From Rickettsiales bacterium (lineage in GTDB: Bacteria > Pseudomonadota > Alphaproteobacteria > Rs-D84): a DNA stretch of 35,994 bases. Where the stretch lies: the NCBI GenBank assembly GCA_031263295.1, contig JAISGC010000057.1:1-35994 (forward strand), read 5' to 3'. A program made the position numbers and the translations under genes. The notes beneath the pieces are model-generated. The model searched no databases. It saw only the letters and a list, made by a program, of their open reading frames with translations, and was not told the DNA's origin. This document shows, piece by piece, positions 7,888 to 16,226 of this stretch (within the stretch, counting starts at the first letter, position 1; each line of letters opens with the position of its first letter).

Positions 7888-9528
7888 GTGAAAAATTACG
7901 ATGTCATTATTATCGGGGGCGGGCATGCGGGCGTAGAGGCGGCGGCCGCCGCCGCGAGGCGAGGGGCGCACGCGCTGCTTTTGACCAAGGCGGCGGCGGA
8001 CCTTGGGGCGATGAGTTGCAACCCTTCCATAGGCGGGCCGGGCAAATCCCAGATGGTCGGCGAGATGGCCGCACTCGGCGGAGTGATGCCGCGGGCCGCC
8101 GATGCCGCGGGCATTCAATTTCGGATGCTGAACGCAACGCACGGGCCCGCGACCCAGGCCCTTCGCGCGCAGATTGATCGCGATTTATATCGGGCCGCCG
8201 TCTCACGAATCACGAGCCACGAACCACGAATCACGATTGAATATGAATCTGTCGAAACACTCGATTTGGAAAACAAAATCGTCAATGGGAAATATCGGGC
8301 CAAGGCGCTGGTTTTGACAACGGGGACTTTTCTGAACGGCCTCGCGACCAGGGGCGCGGAACGCATCCCATCGGGGCGGCTGATGGACGATGGGAACTAT
8401 CAGGATGCGACGGCCGGAATATCGGAAATACTCAAAAAGGCCGGTTTTTCGATGCTGCGATTAAAGACCGGAACGCCCGCGCGATTGTTTGCCGATTCAA
8501 TCAATTTCGCCGTTTGCGAGGAGCAAAAGGGGGATGAGCCGCACGAATGGTTTAGTTTAGGGGTTAGGGGCCAGGGGTTAGGGGTTAGTTGTTTCATAAC
8601 TCACACAACGGAGGAGACGCACGATATTATAAGGGACAATATTGCGGCGGCGCCGATGTATAACGGGGGCATAGAGGGCATCGGGCCGCGATATTGCCCA
8701 AGCATCGAGGACAAGGTTATGAAGTTCCCCGAGCACCTGTCGCACCATATTTTCTTGGAGCCCGAGACGCGGGCGGGCGATGTGATTTATCCGAACGGCC
8801 TGTCGACTTCGTTCGGCGCCGATATTCAGGACCGGTTTTTGCGGACGATTCCGGGACTCGAAAATGTGCGCGTCGCCCGATACGGATACGCGATTGAATA
8901 TGACGCCATCGATGCGCGGGCTTTGCGGCCGTCGTTGGAGGCGCGGATGCTGCCCGGTCTTTTTTTCGCGGGCCAGATAAACGGGACATCGGGATACGAA
9001 GAGGCGGCCGCGCAGGGGCTGGTCGCCGGGGCAAATGCCGCTGCCTTCGCACTGGGCGGCGCGCCGCTCGAACTCGACCGGACCAATTCTATGATCGGCG
9101 TTATGATTGACGACATTACGACCCTCGGCGTCGACGAGCCTTATAGAATGTTCACCAGCCGCGCCGAATATAGATTGCAATTGCGGAGCGACAATGCCAT
9201 TTTTCGTATTGGACCGCGGGCGGTAGAACTTGGATTGCTGGCGCGGGATGTTTATGAACAAATGAGCAATGAGCAATTAGCAACCCGCAATGAGGTGGAC
9301 AAACTTTACGCCGGTTATATTGCGCGGCAGAATGCGCAGATTGAAAAAATGCGGCGGGACAAATTGGTCAAAATCCCGGTCGGATTGGACTTTTCCGCCC
9401 TGTCGGGATTGACCAACGAACTTGTGCAAAAGCTCGCGGCGGCGCGGCCCGACAATCTCGCCGCCGCGATGCGCATTCCCGGAATGACGCCCGCCGCCGC
9501 GATGGTAATCTTGTCCGCGATTAAATAG
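7888..9528 (+). CDS. mnmG: tRNA uridine-5-carboxymethylaminomethyl modification enzyme MnmG (GidA)
   Basis: A 546-residue FAD-dependent enzyme that with MnmE makes cmnm5U at wobble U34. The N-terminal dinucleotide motif VIIIGGGHAGVEAA is followed by SCNPSIGGPGKSQMV. Later motifs are TGTFLNG, RLKTGTPAR, PRYCPSIEDK, GLFFAGQINGTSGYEEAAAQG and RAEYRLQLRSDNA, then GYIARQ and the terminal SGLTNE / IPGMTPAA segments. The GTG at 7888 has no strong ribosome binding site. A possible -10 TATTAT at 7871 would give a leader of only a few bases. It is about 75 residues short of the usual 620: the part of the C-terminal helical domain between LGLL and YAGYIARQ is replaced by residues from a heptamer tract. 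Two further tracts lie inside the gene. It overlaps the convergent gene at 9521 by 8 bases. Confidence 0.95.
   Translation: MKNYDVIIIGGGHAGVEAAAAAARRGAHALLLTKAAADLGAMSCNPSIGGPGKSQMVGEMAALGGVMPRAADAAGIQFRMLNATHGPATQALRAQIDRDLYRAAVSRITSHEPRITIEYESVETLDLENKIVNGKYRAKALVLTTGTFLNGLATRGAERIPSGRLMDDGNYQDATAGISEILKKAGFSMLRLKTGTPARLFADSINFAVCEEQKGDEPHEWFSLGVRGQGLGVSCFITHTTEETHDIIRDNIAAAPMYNGGIEGIGPRYCPSIEDKVMKFPEHLSHHIFLEPETRAGDVIYPNGLSTSFGADIQDRFLRTIPGLENVRVARYGYAIEYDAIDARALRPSLEARMLPGLFFAGQINGTSGYEEAAAQGLVAGANAAAFALGGAPLELDRTNSMIGVMIDDITTLGVDEPYRMFTSRAEYRLQLRSDNAIFRIGPRAVELGLLARDVYEQMSNEQLATRNEVDKLYAGYIARQNAQIEKMRRDKLVKIPVGLDFSALSGLTNELVQKLAAARPDNLAAAMRIPGMTPAAAMVILSAIK
8204..8236. repeat. Heptamer tandem tract in mnmG (CACGAAT type)
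   Basis: Reads CACGAAT CACGAGC CACGAAC CACGAAT CACGA. It is in frame and encodes ITSHEPRIT at a position equivalent to a surface segment in E. coli MnmG. Unlike the intergenic elements it has no inverted partner. Confidence 0.85.
8560..8588. repeat. Heptamer tandem tract in mnmG (GGGGTTA type)
   Basis: Reads GGGGTTA GGGGCCA GGGGTTA GGGGTTA G. It is in frame and encodes GVRGQGLGVS just before CFITHTTEETHD, in a variable loop. Confidence 0.85.
9254..9295. repeat. Heptamer tandem tract in mnmG (ATGAGCA type)
   Basis: Reads ATGAACA A ATGAGCA ATGAGCA ATTAGCA ACCCGCA ATGAGG. It is in frame and encodes YEQMSNEQLATRNEV, at the point where about 75 residues of the usual MnmG C-terminal domain are missing. 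Confidence 0.85.
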
Positions 9529-9997
9529 TTTCTTCCAAAAATGCCGATTCCAAAAGACGCGCGGCCTCCGCGTCGGAGAGCCCCGCGGTCTCCAAATATT
9601 TTATCTGCGGCGCGCCCGGACGCCAGAGCGACGCCGAATGCGTCGCCGATTTCGGAATAGAACCTATGCGCTGGGCCGGGGTCATTTTCAAGGATTTCAT
9701 TTTCGGCGACGCCAGGACCGCGAATGAAATATCGGATTCGCCGCCGGGCGCGTTCGGCGGTATGACCGCCGTGGCCGACAATGTATTTTCCGAACCCGCG
9801 CCCGCGAGCAGCTTTATTTCTATCTTGTGATTTCCGGTCGCGGTTATTTCTAGCGTCAGCCGCCCCGTGTTTTTAATTATCGCTTTGGCCGCGCCCGTCA
9901 GGTTCGCGCGGATATGCGCCGCATCGTCCACGACAATCCGCGGCGGCAAATCCGTCAGAGTAATATCGCCCTTGATAGTCGCAACATTGTGTGTCAT
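9521..9997 (-). CDS. Unknown protein, 158 residues
   Basis: Not recognised. There is no signal peptide or membrane segment. The first two thirds (MTHNVATIKGDITLTDLPPR ... LTLEITATGNHKIEIKLLAG) alternate polar and hydrophobic residues as in a beta-rich domain. The last third, after KMTPAQRIG, becomes helical and ends GLSDAEAARLLESAFLEET. The ATG at 9997 has AGGGGC upstream. It is divergent from ychF with a 26-base gap and convergent with mnmG, overlapping its end by 8 bases. Codon use and GC resemble the neighbours. It is accepted as a gene because the opposite strand offers no alternative across this interval. Confidence 0.65.
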   Translation of the reverse strand: MTHNVATIKGDITLTDLPPRIVVDDAAHIRANLTGAAKAIIKNTGRLTLEITATGNHKIEIKLLAGAGSENTLSATAVIPPNAPGGESDISFAVLASPKMKSLKMTPAQRIGSIPKSATHSASLWRPGAPQIKYLETAGLSDAEAARLLESAFLEETI

Positions 9998-10023
9998 AGT
10001 GCCCCTATTATAAAGGATTTGTT

Positions 10024-11091
10024 ATGGGTTTCAATTGCGGAATAGTCGGATTACCAAATGTGGGGAAATCAACATTGTTTAACGCTTTGACTGCGACCAT
10101 CGCGGCCGACGCGCAGAACTATCCGTTCTGCACCATCGAGCCGAATCTCGGAAAGGTGGTCGTGCCCGACGACACCTTGGCGCGGCTGGCGGCGTTCGAG
10201 AAATCCGTCAAGGTCATTCCGGCGCAACTCGAAATCGTAGACATTGCCGGGCTGGTCAAGGGCGCCGCGGCGGGCGAGGGGCTCGGCAACAAGTTCCTTG
10301 GGCACATTCAGGCGACCGATGCGATTATTCATATGGTGCGCTGTTTCGAGAACGACGATATTGTTCATGTCAGCGGGCGCATCGATCCCATCGCCGACAT
10401 AGAGGTCATTCGGACCGAACTGGCTCTGGCCGATTTGGAATCTTTGGACAAGCAGATGAAAAATCTTGAAAAGAAAACCCATGCCAACGATAAGGCCGCG
10501 ATTCTTTCGCTGGCCGCGGCGAAGGAAATAAAGGCGAAGTTGGAGGCGGGCGAAACAATCACCGGCGAGGGCGCGGGGTTCAATCTGTTGTCGTCGAAAC
10601 CCGTCATTTATGTCTGCAATGTCGACGAGAAATCGGCCGCATCCGGCAATGATTTTTCCCGGTCCGTTTGCGCTTTTCTTCCAAAAGAGCCGGTGTTGGT
10701 TATCTCGTCAAAAATCGAATCAGAGATTGCGCAGCTGGCAAATCCGGACGAGCGGAAAATGTTTTTGGAAGACCTCGGATTGGCGGAATCGGGATTGTCG
10801 AAAATAATCAAGGCGGGATATGCGGCGCTCGGCCTTGAAACATTCTATACCGCCGGGCCGAAAGAAGCCCACGCCTGGACAATCAAAAAGGGCAGCACCG
10901 CGCCCGAGGCCGCCGGAAAGATTCATACCGATTTCGAGAAGGGATTCATCCGCGCGGAAATTATCCGACCCGAAGACTGGTTCGGGCTCGGGGGCGAGGT
11001 TGCGGTAAAGGCCGCCGGAAAGATGCAATTGGTCGGCAAAGAATATGTTATGAAAGACGGCGATATTGCCAATTTCTTATTCAATGTTTAG
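10024..11091 (+). CDS. ychF: Ribosome-binding ATPase YchF
   Basis: A 355-residue OBG-family P-loop NTPase, near the normal length of 363. G1 is GLPNVGKSTLFNAL; the switch region contains NYPFCTIEPNLG; G3 is DIAGLVKGAAAGEGLGNKFL. The NxxE specificity motif is NVDE, which in YchF allows ATP use. The C-terminal TGS-like domain is DLGLAESGLSKIIKAGYAALGLETFYTAGPKEAHAW and ends DGDIANFLFNV. AGGA lies 8 bases before the ATG. A possible TATAAA -10 sits about 10 bases upstream, so the leader would be very short. Its stop overlaps the dnaG stop on the other strand by four bases. Confidence 0.97.
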   Translation: MGFNCGIVGLPNVGKSTLFNALTATIAADAQNYPFCTIEPNLGKVVVPDDTLARLAAFEKSVKVIPAQLEIVDIAGLVKGAAAGEGLGNKFLGHIQATDAIIHMVRCFENDDIVHVSGRIDPIADIEVIRTELALADLESLDKQMKNLEKKTHANDKAAILSLAAAKEIKAKLEAGETITGEGAGFNLLSSKPVIYVCNVDEKSAASGNDFSRSVCAFLPKEPVLVISSKIESEIAQLANPDERKMFLEDLGLAESGLSKIIKAGYAALGLETFYTAGPKEAHAWTIKKGSTAPEAAGKIHTDFEKGFIRAEIIRPEDWFGLGGEVAVKAAGKMQLVGKEYVMKDGDIANFLFNV

Positions 11092-12611
11092 GCCCAGATT
11101 TCGAGAATCTGGTCGCGGACGGATTGGATTTGGGCGGCAGGGGCGGATTCGGAAATCATTGCGTCCAGCTGCTTTTTAAGCGCGATTTCGCGAATGACCT
11201 TTTTCGCCGTTTCCTCTGTCATCCTTGATTCGTAAGGATCGGAGGGGTCGGCCGCGCCCAAAAGCTCGAAGTTGTCGCCGTAAAGCTCCGGGAACTTTCG
11301 CGCGATTTCATTCACAAGGTGCGCGGCGCGGTCGGTCGGATCGGGCGCCCGCATCTCCGGCTTTATTTCGCGGCGGTATTTGTTCCACTGCTCCCATTCT
11401 TTGTTTTTAAGGACCAGAAGGTATTCGTTCTTTAACATCAGGTCCGGGATTTTTTCGTATTCCGCGCGGAGCCACCGGTCCGCGTTCACCCGGCCGCTTT
11501 CGGTCATAACCGGATAATTGTTATTCGCGAGCGTCCAGACGAAATCGGGAAGCGCCGCGGCCGCGTTTATTATCGGATCCATCGAGCCGCCCGCCGTCAG
11601 GATTTCGTCCGGGTCTTTGCCGCCGTCTACGAAAGCAAATCTTATCGTATGCTCGGCTTTCAGCAGCGGCATAACCAGGCCCGCCGCCCGCGCCGCCGCC
11701 TTTTGCCCTGCGGTGTCGCCGTCGAAGCAGAAGACCAATTCTTTCGCATATTTCAGTAATATTTCGATGTGCTCCGCGGTCAGTGCCGTGCCCAAGGGCG
11801 CGATGGTTTCGCCGTATCCGTGCGTCTGCATCTGCATGCAATCTATTTGCCCCTCGACCACAATCGCGCGTTTTTTCAGCCGGATTTCGGGCAGGGCGAA
11901 GTTGATTCCAAATAGCGTTCGCCTTTTGGCGAAGAACTCGGTTTCGGCTATGTTCATATATTTGGGCTCGCTGCCGTCAAGCGACCGGCCCGAAAACGCG
12001 ACCACGCGGCCGCGGATGTCGATTATCGGAAACATCAATCGGTTGCGGAAAAAGTCATAGTCCGCGCCGCCGTGGGTCGAATGGCGGGTCAGCCCGGCCG
12101 CCAATCCGTCGGGGCCGAAGCGGGCGGCGACGGGGCTGTTTTTCGGAGCATATCCGAGGCCGTATTTTTCGACGACCGCCGCGGGAAGTTTCCGACGCGC
12201 CAAATATTCCGCCGCCGGGGAGCCGGGCAGGGCGGCGATATAGATATTCATGGCCGCCGCCATCGTGTCGAAATATTTATTCTCGCGGGATTCTTCTTCC
12301 GGGTCGCGGGGGCGAAAATCGGGCATTTTCATTCCGGCGATTCCGGCCAGCTCCTTTATCGCGTCGATGTATCCCATTCCGAACTTTTTCATTAAAAATG
12401 TTATGACATCGCCGCCTTCGCCGCAGCCGAAGCACTTGAAGATTCCGCGCTCTTCGGAGACCGAAAAACTCGGCGTCTTCTCGTTATGAAACGGGCAGCA
12501 GCCCCACCAGTTCTGGCCCTTGGGTTTCAGCGGCACCGACCGGCCGATTATGTCCACGATGGACACGCGGCTTTTGAGCTGTTCGACGAAGGGTTTTAGG
12601 TTTTCGGACAT
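11088..12611 (-). CDS. dnaG: DNA primase
   Basis: A 507-residue primase synthesising RNA primers at the replication fork. The N-terminal CHC2 zinc finger is CPFHNEKTPSFSV ... FKCFGCGEGGD. The RNA polymerase core contains FPIIDIRGRVVAFSGR. The Toprim domain has VVEGQIDCMQMQ and CFDGDTAGQKAA. It is shorter than the usual 580-620, so the C-terminal helicase-binding domain appears reduced, though helical residues continue to the end. The start at 12611 (MSENLKPF) is chosen; the 15 upstream codons of the ORF read through repeat E6 (ESSSTQTQTRTQ). No clear ribosome binding site precedes it other than the repeat. It follows topA on the same strand. Confidence 0.95.
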   Translation of the reverse strand: MSENLKPFVEQLKSRVSIVDIIGRSVPLKPKGQNWWGCCPFHNEKTPSFSVSEERGIFKCFGCGEGGDVITFLMKKFGMGYIDAIKELAGIAGMKMPDFRPRDPEEESRENKYFDTMAAAMNIYIAALPGSPAAEYLARRKLPAAVVEKYGLGYAPKNSPVAARFGPDGLAAGLTRHSTHGGADYDFFRNRLMFPIIDIRGRVVAFSGRSLDGSEPKYMNIAETEFFAKRRTLFGINFALPEIRLKKRAIVVEGQIDCMQMQTHGYGETIAPLGTALTAEHIEILLKYAKELVFCFDGDTAGQKAAARAAGLVMPLLKAEHTIRFAFVDGGKDPDEILTAGGSMDPIINAAAALPDFVWTLANNNYPVMTESGRVNADRWLRAEYEKIPDLMLKNEYLLVLKNKEWEQWNKYRREIKPEMRAPDPTDRAAHLVNEIARKFPELYGDNFELLGAADPSDPYESRMTEETAKKVIREIALKKQLDAMISESAPAAQIQSVRDQILEIWA

Positions 12612-12668
12612 TTGAGTTCGAGTTTGAGTTTGAGTGGAGCTCGACTCAAACTCCAACTCGAACTCAAA
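12612..12668. repeat. Inverted repeat E6 between topA and dnaG
   Basis: The arms TTGAGTTCGAGTTTGAGT and ACTCAAACTCCAACTCGAAC surround a loop of only about 9 bases. Units are hexameric. It occupies exactly the interval between the topA stop codon and the dnaG ATG. In mRNA it makes a near-continuous hairpin covering the dnaG initiation region. Confidence 0.88.
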
Positions 12669-14879
12669 CTATTTATTCCATTTTCTCTTAAAAGCGCTGG
12701 GCTTTTTGTTGTTTATGAGGTCGGCGGCCGCGTCGAGGTCGGGCTGCTCCTTGACGCTGACATTGACCTTGTTGCTCGAAATATATGGTCCGAAGCGGCC
12801 GGTCGGATAGAACAGAATCTCGGCGTCGGTCTTGGGATTTTTGCCGAGTTTTATCGGCTCGGATTTTTGACCGACCGCCGCCAGCAGCTCTTTGGCGATT
12901 TCAAGCGTTATGGTTTCGCGGGTGTATTTTTTCGCGCTCGCGTTTTTCGTCCCGTCCGAAACATAGGGGCCGAAGCGGCCTGTCTTGAACGAGATGCCTT
13001 CGCCGAGGTCGGGCGATAAATCGCTTTGATCCTTGGATTCGGAGGACGCGAGGTTTTTAATGTATTTGCAATCGGGATAATTCTTGCAGGATATGAACGC
13101 GCCGAAGCGACCCTGGCGGATGCCGAGCTCGCCGCCGCAGTCGGGGCATTTGGTGCCGCCCGCGAGAAAATGAGGCGCAAGGTCGGCCGACATTTTATCC
13201 CAGACATCTTTAATCGGAACCGCCGCCGCCGCCGCCGCCCAGTCCGCGAACGGCGACCAGAAGCCTTTGAGGACTTTGGAGCGGTCGGCCGTGCCGTTCG
13301 ACACATCGTCCAGCGCATCCTCGGTCTTGGCCGTGAAGTCGACCTGAATCAGCTGGTTGAAGTAATCGGTCAGAAATGTCGAGACCAGCCATCCGGCGGG
13401 GGTCGGCGTAAAGCGCCGACCGCGGTCGACATCGACATACTGGCGGTCGACGATTGTCGACATAATGGAGGCGTAGGTGGACGGGCGGCCGATGCCGAGC
13501 TCCTCCATTTTTTTCACAAGGGAGGCCTCGGTAAAGCGCGGAGGCGGCTGAGTAAAATGCTGGTCCGACTGATACTTTTCGACCGGCACGATGTCGCCGA
13601 CCGCAAGCGGAGGAAGGGCCGCGTCGTTTTCTTTGTCCGTTTCCTCGTCCGTCGATTCGTCGTAGGCTTTCAGGAATCCGTCGAAAATCAAAGTCTGGCC
13701 GGTGGCGTGGAATTGCGCCGTTTTATCGGCGGCGAAATCGACCGCGACCGCGTCGAACAGGGCGTTGGTCATCTGGCAGGCGAGCGTCCGTTTCCAAATC
13801 AAATCGTAGAGCTTCGCCTCGTCGCCATCGAGCGCGGGCGCGGGGCCGAAGTGGGTCGGACGCACGGCCTCGTGAGCCTCCTGCGCGTTCTTTTGTTTTT
13901 TCGCATAGACATTCGGCGCGGCGGGAAGATATTTCGCGCCGTATTCCGAACCTATGAAATCGCGCATCTCGGCCAACGCATCCGCCGAAAGATTCGTCGA
14001 ATCGGTTCGCATATAGGTTATGAATCCCTGCTCGTAAAGGTGCTGGGCCGCCGACATCGTGCGCTTGGACGAGAAATGCAATTTCCGCGCCGATTCCTGT
14101 TGCAAGGTCGAGGTCGTGAAGGGCGCGAAGGGCCGCCGCGTCGTCTGTTTCTTTTCGACCGAGATAACCTCTATCGTCTTATGCGGTTTCAGGGCGGCCA
14201 GGATTTCGTCGGCCTCGGCCTTGGAACCGATGGTCATTTTCTCTATTTTTTTCGCGCCGAACTTCGACAGGTGCGCGGCAAAGCCGCAGAGCGCATCGAT
14301 GGACCAATACTCTTGCGCGCGAAACGCCTCGATTTCTTTTTCCCGCGCGACCACCAGCCAGACCGCGACGGACTGAACGCGTCCCGCGGATTTGCCGACC
14401 GACTTTTTCCACAAAACCGGCGACAGGTTGAAGCCTATCAAATAGTCCAGCGCGCGGCGGACCAGATACGCGTCGACCAAGTTCTGGTCTATTTCGCGCG
14501 GATGCTTCAATTGCTCCATAACCGCGGTTTTGGTAATTTCGTGGAAGGCGACGCGGAAGACTTTTTTGCCCGCGAGCGCTTTCTTCTCGTTCAATATCGA
14601 AAGGATGTGCCATGAAATGGCCTCTCCCTCGCGGTCCGGATCGGACGCCAGATAGACTTCGTCGGCCTTTTTAACCTCGTCCACAATCTGCTTTATGACC
14701 TTTTCCTTGCCGGGCATAATCTGCCACTTCGGGGCGAAATCGTTCGCGACATCGATGCTGCCGTTTTCGGGCACAAGGTCGCGCACATGGCCGACCGAGG
14801 CTATGACGCGCCAGCCCTTGCCGAGATATTTCTCAATCGTTTTGGCCTTGGCCGGAGATTCAACAATCATTAGATTCAT
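12669..14879 (-). CDS. topA: DNA topoisomerase I
   Basis: A 736-residue type IA topoisomerase relaxing negative supercoils. The Toprim domain begins MIVESPAKAKTIEKYLG and includes the acidic SDPDREGEAISWHI. The active-site tyrosine is in FITYMRTDSTNL. A four-cysteine zinc finger follows (CPDCGGELGIRQGRFGAFISCKNYPDC). After it come two Topo C-terminal repeats, each with GRFGPYxS (GRFGPYVSDG, GRFGPYISSN), and a basic tail. One zinc finger plus these repeats is common in alphaproteobacteria. AAAGGA lies 8 bases before the ATG. A weak TTGCAA-17-TTAAAT lies about 40 bases upstream. Confidence 0.97.
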   Translation of the reverse strand: MNLMIVESPAKAKTIEKYLGKGWRVIASVGHVRDLVPENGSIDVANDFAPKWQIMPGKEKVIKQIVDEVKKADEVYLASDPDREGEAISWHILSILNEKKALAGKKVFRVAFHEITKTAVMEQLKHPREIDQNLVDAYLVRRALDYLIGFNLSPVLWKKSVGKSAGRVQSVAVWLVVAREKEIEAFRAQEYWSIDALCGFAAHLSKFGAKKIEKMTIGSKAEADEILAALKPHKTIEVISVEKKQTTRRPFAPFTTSTLQQESARKLHFSSKRTMSAAQHLYEQGFITYMRTDSTNLSADALAEMRDFIGSEYGAKYLPAAPNVYAKKQKNAQEAHEAVRPTHFGPAPALDGDEAKLYDLIWKRTLACQMTNALFDAVAVDFAADKTAQFHATGQTLIFDGFLKAYDESTDEETDKENDAALPPLAVGDIVPVEKYQSDQHFTQPPPRFTEASLVKKMEELGIGRPSTYASIMSTIVDRQYVDVDRGRRFTPTPAGWLVSTFLTDYFNQLIQVDFTAKTEDALDDVSNGTADRSKVLKGFWSPFADWAAAAAAVPIKDVWDKMSADLAPHFLAGGTKCPDCGGELGIRQGRFGAFISCKNYPDCKYIKNLASSESKDQSDLSPDLGEGISFKTGRFGPYVSDGTKNASAKKYTRETITLEIAKELLAAVGQKSEPIKLGKNPKTDAEILFYPTGRFGPYISSNKVNVSVKEQPDLDAAADLINNKKPSAFKRKWNK

Positions 14880-14936
14880 TTTGATTCCTTTGCCCGAGCA
14901 TTTAACTATTTATTTTATATATTTGCAACTCACAGA

Positions 14937-16091
14937 TTATCCTCCCTTGGCGGAAAGTTGCAAATCCCTATGCACCCAGCAGTTCTGCACCAGTCCGAAG
15001 CCGAACATCAGCGATAGTAGCGCCGAGCCGCCGAAACTAAACAGAGGCAGCGGCACGCCGACGGTCGGAAGCAGCCCCATATTCATACCTATGTTTATAA
15101 AGTAATAGGCGAACCAGTTTATCGCGAATCCGAATATCATCAATTGCGCGTATCGGGATCGGCACAATCGCGCCATTCTGTAAAGCATTATCGCGATTCC
15201 GAAAAAAAGCCCGAGCAAAACTATGCCGCCGAAAAAGCCCAACTCCTCCCCCGTCAGCGTCCATATGAAGTCCGTCTGCTTTTCGGGCAGGAACTGGTTC
15301 TGGCCCTGGGTGCCGCGGGCGAATCCTTTGCCCGACATTCCGCCCGAGCCGAAGGCTATTTTCGCCTGCGTTATCTGGTATCCGGCCCCCTTCGCGTCGT
15401 GGTCCGGGTTCACGAATGTTATTATACGCGCGCGCTGATATGGATGCATCGCCGTATGCCATACGACCGGCGCGGCCAAAATCGCCGCCATCGCCGCGAT
15501 AACGAACCAGTTTTTATTCGCGCCGACAATAAAGAACATACATACGATTTGCAGCGCCAAAGTCATACCTGTTCCGAGGTCCGGCTGGGCGACTATGAAC
15601 GCGAACGGAATCAGAAAGAGCAGGGTGGGAATCGCGTAGTTTTTAATCTGCGAAACCTGGCCCGAGTTATACCAGGCGAAGTATCTGGCCAGCACCAGCG
15701 CGAGCGTTATCTTTATGAACTCGGAGGGCTGAATCGTAATGAATCCGAGGTTCAGCCATCTTTGCGCGCCCATTCCGGTGTGCCCTATGAAGTTCACGGC
15801 CACAACCAGCAGAACCGCGATTCCGAAATAAAAATAGGCGAACTTTATCCATGTCTTTATGTTCGACGCCGCGACCGCGAAATATACGACCAGGCCGAGC
15901 GCTATTTTCCCAAGCTGCGGCAAGACATAGGGCCCTACCTTGCCGCCGCCCGCCGAATAGAGCATAACCAACGAATATCCGAGCAGGCAGAATATCAATA
16001 GCGTCAATGGCCACGACATCTGGCGGATGCGCTCGGCGACGCCGATATTCTCGCTCCGCGCGGTCCTGGTGTGGAATAGATTTTTAGACAT
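14937..16091 (-). CDS. rodA: Rod shape-determining protein RodA (SEDS glycosyltransferase)
   Basis: A 384-residue integral inner-membrane protein with about ten hydrophobic segments. It polymerises peptidoglycan glycan strands for side-wall growth together with PBP2. SEDS family motifs are GAQRWLNLGFITIQPSEFIKI, AQPDLGTGM, the catalytic loop region PDHDAKGAGYQITQ, and the C-terminal GVPLPLFSFGGSALL. The start at 16091 (MSKNLFHTR) is just downstream of repeat E7, which separates it from mrdA. Confidence 0.96.
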   Translation of the reverse strand: MSKNLFHTRTARSENIGVAERIRQMSWPLTLLIFCLLGYSLVMLYSAGGGKVGPYVLPQLGKIALGLVVYFAVAASNIKTWIKFAYFYFGIAVLLVVAVNFIGHTGMGAQRWLNLGFITIQPSEFIKITLALVLARYFAWYNSGQVSQIKNYAIPTLLFLIPFAFIVAQPDLGTGMTLALQIVCMFFIVGANKNWFVIAAMAAILAAPVVWHTAMHPYQRARIITFVNPDHDAKGAGYQITQAKIAFGSGGMSGKGFARGTQGQNQFLPEKQTDFIWTLTGEELGFFGGIVLLGLFFGIAIMLYRMARLCRSRYAQLMIFGFAINWFAYYFINIGMNMGLLPTVGVPLPLFSFGGSALLSLMFGFGLVQNCWVHRDLQLSAKGG

Positions 16092-16100
16092 AGCTTTTAT

Positions 16101-16226
16101 AGAGAATAAGAGAATAAGAGAATAAGAGAATAAGAGAATGGAACTTGCGGAGTCGCAAACGCCATTCTCTTATTCTCTGCAAACGCGAAGCGTTTGCATT
16201 CTCTTATTCTCTAATTCTCTTTCTCC
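16101..16226. repeat. Octamer inverted repeat E7
   Basis: The left arm is AGAGAATA units (16101-16138). The right arms are CATTCTCTTATTCTCT (16162-) and a second copy after an inner GCAAACG / CGTTTGC palindrome, ending in the mrdA stop region. The plus strand of the loop reads AATGGAACTTG, as in E8 and E12. The right edge codes for the last residues of MrdA (MEKEN) and its stop. Confidence 0.85.

Noticed and set aside
13026-14615. 529-codon plus-strand ORF
   Set aside because: Antisense to topA, which has full domain support. The Arg/Gly-rich composition is typical of a GC-rich shadow frame. The same holds for 4574-5824, 5951-7177, 910-1764, 16652-18016 and 15144-16001.
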